Assembly: GCA_050742415.1 (NCBI GenBank)
Contig: JBOGIF010000130.1
Location: forward strand, 1 to 7,463
Direction of reading: 5' to 3'
Origin: JBOGIF01 sp050742415
GTDB lineage: Bacteria > Actinomycetota > Acidimicrobiia > Acidimicrobiales > AC-14
DNA: 7,463 nt
The first letter of the stretch is position 1, and every line of letters starts with the position of its first letter. Shown here piece after piece: positions 1 to 5,083 of this stretch. The notes under the pieces were generated by a model. The model did no database searches and was not told where the DNA came from. It worked only from the letters and a program-made list of their open reading frames with translations. Position numbers and translations under genes: made by a program.

Positions 1-171
1 GTCCTTCACCGTTGCGATGGTGGCCGCGTCGCCGCGATCGGCGAAGTCCCTCATCATGCCGACTGAGTCGGTGAGGCTCCGCTCACGAGAAACAATGGTC
101 ACGATCGAGACGACGGTCAACAACGCCAACCCGGCGCCGACGATGCGCACAGCGCTTCGGGCAGTTCTCAT
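1..171 (-). CDS. Membrane-anchored protein, N-terminal part only
   Basis: This open frame runs off the left edge of the window, so only the first 57 codons are visible (MRTARSAVRIVGAG...). The N-terminus has an Arg-rich start followed by one hydrophobic stretch at about residues 9-27 (RIVGAGLALLTVVSIVTIV), which fits a signal anchor or a single transmembrane helix. After it comes a charged segment (SRERSLTDSVGMMRDFADRGDAAT) that may form a helix outside the membrane. Its ATG overlaps the stop of the gene at 168-548 as ATGA, which indicates translational coupling and shared expression. A GAGG lies about 8 nt before the ATG, inside the upstream gene. I do not recognise the family. The frame is supported by the coupling and by the clean N-terminal topology, but the product is unknown. 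Confidence 0.6.
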   Translation of the reverse strand, partial: MRTARSAVRIVGAGLALLTVVSIVTIVSRERSLTDSVGMMRDFADRGDAATIATVKD

Positions 172-548
172 ACGCAGAGCCTCGGGGGCTGGCGGTCGGC
201 GCTTCGCTCGAAGGTCGCCTTCCTGCCCTCGCCGGCATCGAACGTCGCGGTGTCACGGCTAATCAGTCGCAGGGCGCCCTTCTGAAAGGGCTCGTCCCAT
301 CCCGTCGGCGCGTTCCCCGAGCCGAGCTCCGGAGTAGCTTTCCACCAGGTTCCGTCGATCAAGGCCGTCGTGACGCCGCAGTGAGTCTCGACGTTGTACT
401 GGTAGGTACGCCCGACGACCACACCGGGCTGGGCCGCTCGGCCTGGACCAGGGACGTCGTCGGCACAGGCCGGAGTAGCCAGTGCAATCACGACCGCCAG
501 AGGCCACGCGAAGGTCATCGTCGACCGACAAGTCGGGCAGACACCCAC
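168..548 (-). CDS. Small secreted protein with THCGV block, unknown function
   Basis: The protein is 126 aa from a GTG start. That start is chosen because AGGAG (556-560 on the minus strand) sits 7 nt upstream; the internal ATG at residue 11 has no such site. A short N-region (MGVCPTCRSTMTF) is followed by a hydrophobic core (WPLAVVIALATPA) ending at ACADD, consistent with export. Cleavage after ACA by signal peptidase I is possible. TPAC is only a poor lipobox, so a lipoprotein is less likely. The mature part has YNVETHCGVTTALIDGTWW (about residues 50-68) and a GWDEPF...TATFDAG section. Short exported actinobacterial proteins often have a similar 'Y-V-THCGV...DG-W' block, to my recollection; their function is not known to me. 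It overlaps the next gene (stop/start ATGA at 168-171), so the two are probably translated together. H55 and C56 could bind a metal, but this is speculation. Confidence 0.68.
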   Translation of the reverse strand: MGVCPTCRSTMTFAWPLAVVIALATPACADDVPGPGRAAQPGVVVGRTYQYNVETHCGVTTALIDGTWWKATPELGSGNAPTGWDEPFQKGALRLISRDTATFDAGEGRKATFERSADRQPPRLCV

Positions 549-622
549 CCGAAAACTCCTGTTGTAGTGGAGTCGGACGGCAGGCCCCTCCAGTCAACAG
601 CGGCAGGGGCGGACGCCTGGGC

Positions 623-814
623 TCACCGGAGGATCTCCGCCACCGTAGCAATCAGGGCCGCAAGAAACCCGGTCAGTACCGTCAGCGCAGCGACCCGGGC
701 CGTCGCTCGACGCCATCCCCGCCCTTGGGTCGCAACGTGCCCGACTGACCGGGCCGCCCTGATGTAGCCCAAGGGGTCGTCACCGTCGTCCCTTGGCGCG
801 TTCACGACGGCCAC
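623..814 (-). CDS. Possible small tail-anchored membrane protein
   Basis: This 63-aa frame has a polar, charged N-terminal half (PRDDGDDPLG..., then RGWRRATAR) and one hydrophobic segment at the very C-terminus (about residues 42-60, AALTVLTGFLAALIATVAE). That order of charged patch and terminal helix is what a tail-anchored or single-pass membrane protein looks like. It lies 74 bp upstream of the secreted-protein gene on the same strand and could be the first gene of that cluster. Against it: the GTG start has no clear Shine-Dalgarno, another GTG lies three codons further in, and third-codon positions are less GC-rich than in the core genes. No family is recognised. It may be a chance frame. 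Confidence 0.35.
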   Translation of the reverse strand: MAVVNAPRDDGDDPLGYIRAARSVGHVATQGRGWRRATARVAALTVLTGFLAALIATVAEILR

Positions 815-1026
815 CGTAACGGGAGCCGACTCTCGACAGCGGCGTGGGCCGTTGGCCGTCGGTGTGCCAAGCGAACGCTTATGGCCGATCGACTTGAACC
901 GGCTGTCGCCCAGGGCGATCCAAGACCCTTGGCCGCTGCAGGTGCCGCCTGGCTTTCGGATGAGTCTCGCCGCAGGGCCGTCAGGCCACTTAGAGTGAGG
1001 GCCCTGTCTGGTGACGGACCGTGGCT

Positions 1027-1059
1027 GATCCCGCGACGATCCCGCTAGCGTCCCGCGTC
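1027..1059. repeat. Imperfect 11-bp direct repeat, three copies
   Basis: Three adjacent 11-mers are GATCCCGCGAC, GATCCCGCTAG and CGTCCCGCGTC. They share the core TCCCGC at fixed 11-bp spacing, about one helical turn. The array lies roughly 105-137 bp from the tRNA-like fragment. Proteins that bind one helical face use such spacing, and integrase arm sites are often short direct repeats near an attachment site. The link is only an inference, and a chance microrepeat is possible. Confidence 0.45.
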
Positions 1060-1163
1060 CGCCGCCTTGCGGCCCGTATGTTCTAGTGCTGTCCAGTGTG
1101 TTGACCAGCGACTTTGCGGACTAGCCGGCATGCTCCGACACCGTGCGAACAGCCTGCGAGCAA

Positions 1164-1208
1164 CTGAAAAGCGCGAGGTCACCGGATCGACGCCGGTCCC
1201 GACCACCA
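1164..1208 (+). other. tRNA-Phe(GAA) 3'-fragment, possible attachment-site scar
   Basis: Read on the plus strand, the segment can be laid out as the 3' part of a tRNA. The anticodon loop CTGAAAA (1164-1170) has anticodon GAA at 1166-1168. Then come the 3' anticodon strand GCGCG, variable region AGGTC, T-stem ACCGG / CCGGT closing the 7-nt loop ATCGACG, acceptor strand CCCGACC, discriminator A, and an encoded CCA (1206-1208). The 5' half is missing: there is no GGTCGGG acceptor strand, no proper D-arm, and the bases before the loop (AGCAA) do not pair with GCGCG. In the T-loop the usual first T is A. It is therefore not a working tRNA. Fragments running from anticodon loop to CCA are the typical core duplicated when an element integrates into a tRNA gene. 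No integrase is in the window. Confidence 0.6.
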
Positions 1209-1300
1209 CAAACGTCCAGGTCATATGCCCTCGTCGCGTGGCGGCATGATCCCGCAGTCGGGAGAGGTCTGAGTAGCGCATCGACTGCACCATCTCGTCA

Positions 1301-1328
1301 TTGATCGGGGCACCCCCGGAGGGATCAA
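1301..1328 (-). terminator. Weak inverted repeat at the end of sdhB
   Basis: TTGATC (1301-1306) and GATCAA (1323-1328) form a 6-bp inverted repeat around a 16-nt interior that itself contains a small GGGG/CCCC hairpin. It overlaps the sdhB stop codon. No T-run follows on the minus strand. It could help end transcription of the sdh operon, but the structure is modest and the call is tentative. Confidence 0.25.
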
Positions 1329-2062
1329 CAAGCGGGTTGCTCCTTCGAGAGCTCGGTGGCCACCTCGCCGCGGAACAGAAGGTGCTTCACCTCCTGGATG
1401 GCCTGGGTGACGTGGATTCCTCGCGGACAGGCGTCGGTGCAGCTGAAGGCCGTACGGCACGCCCAGGTGCCGTCGCGCTGGTCGAGGCGCTCCAGTCGCT
1501 CGGCGCCGGCCTCGTCGCGCGAGTCGAAGACGAACCGGTGGGCGTTGACGATGGCCGCCGGGCCCACGTACTCGCCGTTGGCCCAGAAGACCGGGCACGA
1601 CGTGGTGCACGCCGCGCAGAGGATGCACTTGGTCGTGTCGTCGTATAGCGCTCGCTGCTCGGGGTTCTGGAGCCGCTCGCGGTTGGGCTCGTCGGGCATC
1701 GTCTTGTTGACCAGCCACGGCTGCTGCGAGCGGTAGGCGTCGAAGAACGGCTCCATGTCGACCACGAGGTCCTTCAGGACGGGCAGCCCGCGGAGCGGCT
1801 CGACCCGGATGCGAGGGCCCACGTCGCGGGCCAGGAGCACGCAGGCCAGGCGGTTCTCGCCGTTGATCACCATGGCGTCGGACCCGCACACCCCGTGGGC
1901 GCACGAGCGCCGGAACGCCAGGCTGCCGTCGTGGTGCCACCGCACCTGGTGGAGCGCGTCGAGCACGCGGTCGCCCTCATCCATCTCCAACGCGTAGGAC
2001 TCCCAGTGCGGACCGTCGTCGGTGTCGGGGTCGTAGCGCCTGATCTCGAGGTCGATGTGCAT
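1325..2062 (-). CDS. sdhB: Succinate dehydrogenase iron-sulfur subunit
   Basis: The 245-aa protein carries electrons from the SdhA flavin to the membrane quinone site through three Fe-S clusters. The N-terminal ferredoxin-like domain has C54, C59, D62 and C74 (SCAHGVCGSD...RLAC); the Asp in third place also occurs in E. coli SdhB. The C-terminal domain has CILCAACTTSCP (C146, C149, C152, C156) and TWACRTAFSCTDACP (C202, C208, C212). By homology C146/C149/C152/C212 hold the 4Fe-4S cluster and C156/C202/C208 the 3Fe-4S cluster. Length is normal for the family. The ATG at 2060-2062 starts MHIDLEIRRYDPD, right where the family begins, 8 bp after the sdhA stop. No good Shine-Dalgarno is seen, so coupling to sdhA is likely. 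The open frame continues upstream to 2683 in this phase, but that part is only the shadow of sdhA. Confidence 0.96.
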   Translation of the reverse strand: MHIDLEIRRYDPDTDDGPHWESYALEMDEGDRVLDALHQVRWHHDGSLAFRRSCAHGVCGSDAMVINGENRLACVLLARDVGPRIRVEPLRGLPVLKDLVVDMEPFFDAYRSQQPWLVNKTMPDEPNRERLQNPEQRALYDDTTKCILCAACTTSCPVFWANGEYVGPAAIVNAHRFVFDSRDEAGAERLERLDQRDGTWACRTAFSCTDACPRGIHVTQAIQEVKHLLFRGEVATELSKEQPAC

Positions 2063-2070
2063 GGTGCCCG

Positions 2071-3840
2071 TCAGTATCGGCGCTCGGTGGGTTGGTACGG
2101 GCCGGCGGCCACCGGCTTGGTGCTCAAACGAAGCGAGCCGTCGGGATCCCGGTGCACGAGGCTGTGGCGCATCCACCCGACGTCGTCGCGTGCGGGGTGG
2201 TCGTCGCGGAAGTGCGCCCCCCGGCTTTCGGTGCGGGCCAGCGCCGCGGTCGCCAGCGCCTCCGCCAGGTCGAGGAGGAAGCCGAGCTCGAGTGCCTCGG
2301 TGAGCTCGTAGTCGAACCGGCGGGCCTGTCCGCCAGCCGAGACTGATCGGTAGCGCTCCCGCAGCTCGGCAATGGTCCCGAGGACGGATCCGAGGCTTTC
2401 GGCGGTGCGGAACACCGACGCCTTGTCGGTCATCTCCACCTGGAGCCGGTCCCGGATGTCGGCGACGTTCTCGCCCCCGGCCGCGCCGGAGCCGCCGGGC
2501 CGTTTCAGCGCGGCGATGGCGTCGATGGTCGGGGCGGCGGCATCGGCTGGAAGAGGGACGGTCGCCGCTGAACCGCGGGCGTACTCGGCCATCGCCAGGC
2601 CGCCGCGGCGTCCGAAGACCACGATGTCGAGCAGGGAGTTGGTGCCCAGCCGGTTGGCCCCGTGCACCGACACGCACGCGCACTCCCCGGCCGCGTACAG
2701 GCCGGGAGCGACGGTGCCCTCGGCGTCGAGCACGACCTCGGCGGAGATGTTGGTCGGGATGCCGCCCATGGCGTAGTGGGCCGTCGGCTGGACCGGCACC
2801 AGCGAGGTCTTGGGCTCGATACCGAGGTAAGTCCGCACGAACTCGGCGATGTCGGGCAGCTTCTCGTCGATCTGCTCGGGCGGGAGGTGGGTGAGGTCGA
2901 GGTGCAGGAAGTCAGCGTCGGGGCCGCAGCCTCGGCCCTCTCGGATCTCGGTGAGCATCGCCCGGCTCACCATGTCGCGCGGTGCGAGGTCGGCGACGGT
3001 CGGGGCGTATCTGGTCATGAAGCGCTCGCCCTCGGCGTTGCGAAGGATGCCGCCCTCACCTCGTGCCGCCTCCGACAGAAGGATCCCCAGCTTGCGTATG
3101 CCGGTCGGGTGGAACTGGAAGAACTCCATGTCCTCCAGGGGGACGCCGCGGCGCAGCAGGACGGCGGGGCCGTCGCCAGTGAGCGTGTGGGCGTTGGACG
3201 ACACCTTGAACATCCGGCCGAACCCTCCGGTGGCGAAGAGCACGGCGGCGCAGGAGAAGGTGTGGAGATCGCCGGTGGCCAGCTCGTAGGCCACCACGCC
3301 GGCCACGCCTGCCCTTGGGTCGTCGTCCACGAAGACCACGTCGAGCACCTGGAGCTCGTCGAAGAACTCGACGCCCCGGGCCAGGCACTGCTGGTAGAGG
3401 GTCTGGAGGATCATGTGGCCGGTGCGGTCGGCGGCGTAGCAGGCCCGGCGCACGGGCGCCTCGCCGTGGTTGCGGGTGTGGCCACCGAAGCGGCGCTGGT
3501 CGATGCGCCCGTCGGCGGTGCGGTTGAAGGGGAGCCCGAAGCGCTCGAGCTCCACGACCGCGTCCACTGCCTCCCGGCACATGACCTCTGCCGCCGGCTG
3601 GTCGACCAGGAAGTCGCCGCCCTTCACCGTGTCGAAGGCGTGCCATTCCCACGAGTCCTGCTCCACGTTGGCCAGGGCCGCGCACATCCCGCCCTGTGCC
3701 GCACCCGTGTGCGAGCGCGTGGGGTGGAGCTTGGACAGCACCGCGGTCGGGCATTTCCCGGCCGTCTCGATGGCGGCCCGCAGCCCGGCGCCACCCGCGC
3801 CGACGATCACGGCGTCGAAGACGTGCTCGTGAACGTCCAC
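2071..3840 (-). CDS. sdhA: Succinate dehydrogenase flavoprotein subunit
   Basis: At 589 aa it is a full-length FAD-binding subunit that oxidises succinate to fumarate at the inner face of the membrane and passes electrons to SdhB. The dinucleotide-binding GAGGAG is at residues 14-19. RSHTGAAQGG (42-51) includes H44, the usual covalent FAD attachment site. QFHPTGI (242-248), SEAARGEGG with the expected catalytic R260, TAHYAMGGIPTN (353-364) and HGANRLGTNSLLD (393-405) form the active site and C-terminal FAD contacts. The whole resembles the mycobacterial Sdh2 type more than a fumarate reductase, judging by blocks such as APVRRACYAADRTGHMILQTLYQQ, as I remember them. The GTG start at 3838-3840 lies just ahead of the FAD motif; no strong ribosome site precedes it. 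It sits 20 bp after an unknown membrane-anchored gene and 8 bp before sdhB. No sdhC or sdhD is beside it. Confidence 0.96.
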   Translation of the reverse strand: MDVHEHVFDAVIVGAGGAGLRAAIETAGKCPTAVLSKLHPTRSHTGAAQGGMCAALANVEQDSWEWHAFDTVKGGDFLVDQPAAEVMCREAVDAVVELERFGLPFNRTADGRIDQRRFGGHTRNHGEAPVRRACYAADRTGHMILQTLYQQCLARGVEFFDELQVLDVVFVDDDPRAGVAGVVAYELATGDLHTFSCAAVLFATGGFGRMFKVSSNAHTLTGDGPAVLLRRGVPLEDMEFFQFHPTGIRKLGILLSEAARGEGGILRNAEGERFMTRYAPTVADLAPRDMVSRAMLTEIREGRGCGPDADFLHLDLTHLPPEQIDEKLPDIAEFVRTYLGIEPKTSLVPVQPTAHYAMGGIPTNISAEVVLDAEGTVAPGLYAAGECACVSVHGANRLGTNSLLDIVVFGRRGGLAMAEYARGSAATVPLPADAAAPTIDAIAALKRPGGSGAAGGENVADIRDRLQVEMTDKASVFRTAESLGSVLGTIAELRERYRSVSAGGQARRFDYELTEALELGFLLDLAEALATAALARTESRGAHFRDDHPARDDVGWMRHSLVHRDPDGSLRLSTKPVAAGPYQPTERRY

Positions 3841-3860
3841 GCGGTCTTCGGCGGTCTTGG
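3841..3860. repeat. 10-bp tandem duplication filling the gap before sdhA
   Basis: The 20-bp gap between the upstream gene stop and the sdhA start consists of two copies of GCGGTCTT(C/G)G, differing at one base. On the sdhA strand it reads CCAAGACCGC then CGAAGACCGC, directly before GTG. It occupies the place where the ribosome site should be and provides no clear Shine-Dalgarno. Confidence 0.7.
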
Positions 3861-4619
3861 CTAGCGGTCGGTGGTGAACGGGCCCTGGAGCACGGCCGTG
3901 ACCACTATCTGGGAGCCGGCCGGAGCGACGCGAACATGGAACGGCGCCTCGCTCATCTCGACGTAGCCCACCTCGGTCACCGCCGTCTGCGACTGGACCC
4001 GGAGCCGGCCCGTCGCCGCGAGCCCGCCGGGGCCGTCGAGCTCCACCGGTTGGAGCGGCAGCCGCACGACCACGTTGCCCTCGCTGTTGAGGACGGTCTC
4101 GGCGTCAGCCGTGAACGAGACGCCGTCTCGCGGCGCGCCCAGGCCTTTCTCGCCCACCGCCACCGGTGCCCCGACGCGGTAGGCGCCGGGAACTATCCGC
4201 CGGCCGGCCCCGTCCAGGTTCCAGGTCACGCCCGACGCGTCGACCTCCACCTTCGCCCCGGCCAGGTCGATGGCCCCGGCGCCACTGATCGGTAGCGGCG
4301 TGCCGCCGCTCCACGAGATGCTGGTGCGCCTGCCGTCCACGATGGCGTTGGCGATGGTGGCCCGGCCGACGCCGCGCTCCACGGCTGAGATGGTGAACGG
4401 GGCGGGGATGGGCGGCGACTGGGCCTTCGCGACGGTGAGCTTGGAAACGTCGCCGGTCAGGAAGGCCTGGCCCGGTCCCGGCACCAGGTCGACCCGGGTG
4501 TCGGACGTGTTCGTCGAGGTGCCGCCCTTCTCTCGTCCACCGGCGAGCAGCACCACCGTGCCCGCGGCCAGCCCGCACACAACCACAACCGCTGCCAGGT
4601 AGGCGACCACGTGGCGCAC
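3861..4619 (-). CDS. Unknown membrane-anchored extracytoplasmic protein, first gene of sdh operon
   Basis: The 252-aa product has one hydrophobic helix near the N-terminus (about residues 5-27, VAYLAAVVVVCGLAAGTVVLLAG) preceded by Arg and His, then a Gly/Ser/Thr-rich linker (28-42) and about 200 residues rich in alternating Val/Ile/Thr/Gly, suggesting a beta-rich domain outside the membrane. The cysteine in the helix is not in a lipobox. No heme-ligand pattern or multiple helices are present, so it is not an SdhC/SdhD anchor. I do not recognise the family. It ends 20 bp before sdhA on the same strand, so co-transcription is likely. The start at GTG 4617-4619 is the first in frame; it has no Shine-Dalgarno, and the GTG three codons later is an alternative. 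Upstream lie a G-quadruplex-type tract and a palindrome shared with the divergent whiB gene. Confidence 0.8.
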   Translation of the reverse strand: MRHVVAYLAAVVVVCGLAAGTVVLLAGGREKGGTSTNTSDTRVDLVPGPGQAFLTGDVSKLTVAKAQSPPIPAPFTISAVERGVGRATIANAIVDGRRTSISWSGGTPLPISGAGAIDLAGAKVEVDASGVTWNLDGAGRRIVPGAYRVGAPVAVGEKGLGAPRDGVSFTADAETVLNSEGNVVVRLPLQPVELDGPGGLAATGRLRVQSQTAVTEVGYVEMSEAPFHVRVAPAGSQIVVTAVLQGPFTTDR

Positions 4620-4643
4620 CCGGCGCAGGCTAAGGGACCGCCG

Positions 4644-4659
4644 CCCGCCCCGCCCGCCC
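4644..4659 (-). promoter_or_regulatory. G-quadruplex-forming motif in the sdh operon leader
   Basis: On the minus strand four G-runs of 3, 3, 4 and 3 are separated by single C bases (GGGCGGGCGGGGCGGG). This fits the G3-N1 pattern expected to fold as a stable parallel quadruplex. It lies 25-40 nt upstream of the GTG at 4619, on the strand that would be RNA if transcription starts further upstream. Effects on transcription or translation are inferred, not shown. Confidence 0.5.
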
Positions 4660-4704
4660 GAAGTTCCTCTTGCGCCCCGGCCACCTTCTGGAGGAGGATG
4701 ACAG

Positions 4705-4720
4705 CGGTGTAATTACACCG
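4705..4720. promoter_or_regulatory. 16-bp perfect palindrome, likely operator between whiB and sdh operon
   Basis: CGGTGTAATTACACCG is identical to its reverse complement over all 16 bases and is AT-rich at the centre in otherwise very GC-rich DNA. It ends 19 bp before the WhiB ATG and lies about 85 bp before the start of the divergent operon. This is the typical place and shape for a dimeric helix-turn-helix regulator, or for a WhiB-associated control site. The binding protein is unknown. A TGTAAT (4708-4713) inside it could serve as part of a -10 element. Confidence 0.6.
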
Positions 4721-4739
4721 ACGGAAATTGGAGCGGCCG

Positions 4740-5027
4740 ATGGAGCAGAGACGAGGGCACCGGTTCGATCTCGGCGACCGCACCTGGCAGTGGCAGGCGA
4801 ACTGCATGGGGGTGGATCCCGACCTGTTCTTCCCGGAGCGGGGCGCATCGACCAGGGAGGCCAAGGCGGTGTGCCGGTCGTGCGTCGTCCAGATGGAGTG
4901 TCTGGAGTACGCGCTGGTCAACGGCGAGAAGTTCGGCATCTGGGGTGGGTTGAGCGAGCGCGAACGGCGGCGCATCCGCCGCCAGCGCACCTTGGCCCAC
5001 GCCGCCGAAGGCGCGGCCGGAGCCTGA
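4740..5027 (+). CDS. WhiB-family iron-sulfur transcriptional regulator, WhiB2/WhmD-like
   Basis: The 95-aa protein has the four WhiB cysteines C22, C45, C48 and C54 (spacing C-x22-C-x2-C-x5-C) that hold a redox- and NO-sensitive 4Fe-4S cluster. They are followed by the beta-turn GIWGG (66-70) and a basic C-terminal stretch (ERERRRIRRQR) for DNA contact. Family members act in the cytoplasm, usually bound to region 4 of the principal sigma factor. The block FFPERGASTREAKAVC...CLEYAL...KFGIWGGLSERERRR resembles WhiB2/WhmD, linked to septation and sporulation in actinobacteria; the subgroup call is from memory of the motif. ATG 4740 is preferred over the in-frame TTG at 4728, because GGAG at 4730-4733 sits 6 nt upstream of it. 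The palindrome at 4705-4720 lies directly upstream and a hairpin terminator follows. The gene is divergent from the sdh operon and convergent with the formimidoyltransferase gene. Confidence 0.94.
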   Translation: MEQRRGHRFDLGDRTWQWQANCMGVDPDLFFPERGASTREAKAVCRSCVVQMECLEYALVNGEKFGIWGGLSERERRRIRRQRTLAHAAEGAAGA

Positions 5028-5032
5028 GCAAG

Positions 5033-5080
5033 GGGTAGCCGCTGCGGACGGAACCACGACCCCGTCCGGAGCGGCTACCC
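5033..5080. terminator. Bidirectional hairpin terminator between convergent genes
   Basis: GGGTAGCCGCT (5033-5043) pairs perfectly with AGCGGCTACCC (5070-5080). After one G-G mismatch, CGGACGG (5045-5051) pairs with CCGTCCG (5062-5068), leaving a 10-nt loop. The total is 18 base pairs in 19 positions. It starts 5 bp after the WhiB stop and ends 3 bp before the stop of the opposing gene. There is no T-run, as is common for high-GC actinobacterial terminators. It would serve both strands. Confidence 0.85.
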
Positions 5081-5083
5081 GGC

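Larger units (their letters stand above)
815..1324. other. Gene-free region of about 510 bp
   Basis: No credible protein gene is visible on either strand. Frames crossing it are short, lack a ribosome binding site, or are read across the tRNA-like fragment. It contains a 5-bp inverted repeat AAGCG-AA-CGCTT at 868-879, an imperfect 11-bp triplet repeat at 1027-1059, the tRNA-Phe-like fragment at 1164-1208, and an inverted repeat at the end of sdhB (1301-1328). The rest shows nothing I can name. Confidence 0.6.

Noticed and set aside
880..960. Small ATG frame in the gene-free region
   Set aside because: It has no ribosome site, is very short, and shows no protein-like features.
1132..1208. A complete functional tRNA gene
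   Set aside because: There is no matching 5' acceptor strand, no D-arm of normal size, and no paired anticodon stem, and the T-loop is altered.
1045..1293. Short frames on both strands over the tRNA-like fragment (GTGVDPVTSRF and REVTGSTPVPTT)
   Set aside because: Such peptides are a known by-product of translating tRNA 3' ends. There is no ribosome site or protein-like pattern.
2063..2683. N-terminal extension of the sdhB frame
   Set aside because: It overlaps the 3' end of sdhA. The sdhB family start fits the ATG at 2060-2062, and the extension is low-complexity.
2662..3864. 400-codon plus-strand open frame across sdhA
   Set aside because: It is antisense to a clear sdhA gene. Its translation is rich in G/H/V/E with no recognisable domain, a common artefact of high-GC codon bias.
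3861..4619. SdhC or SdhD membrane anchor upstream of sdhA
   Set aside because: There is only one hydrophobic helix and no heme-ligand His in a membrane helix; anchors have three or more helices.
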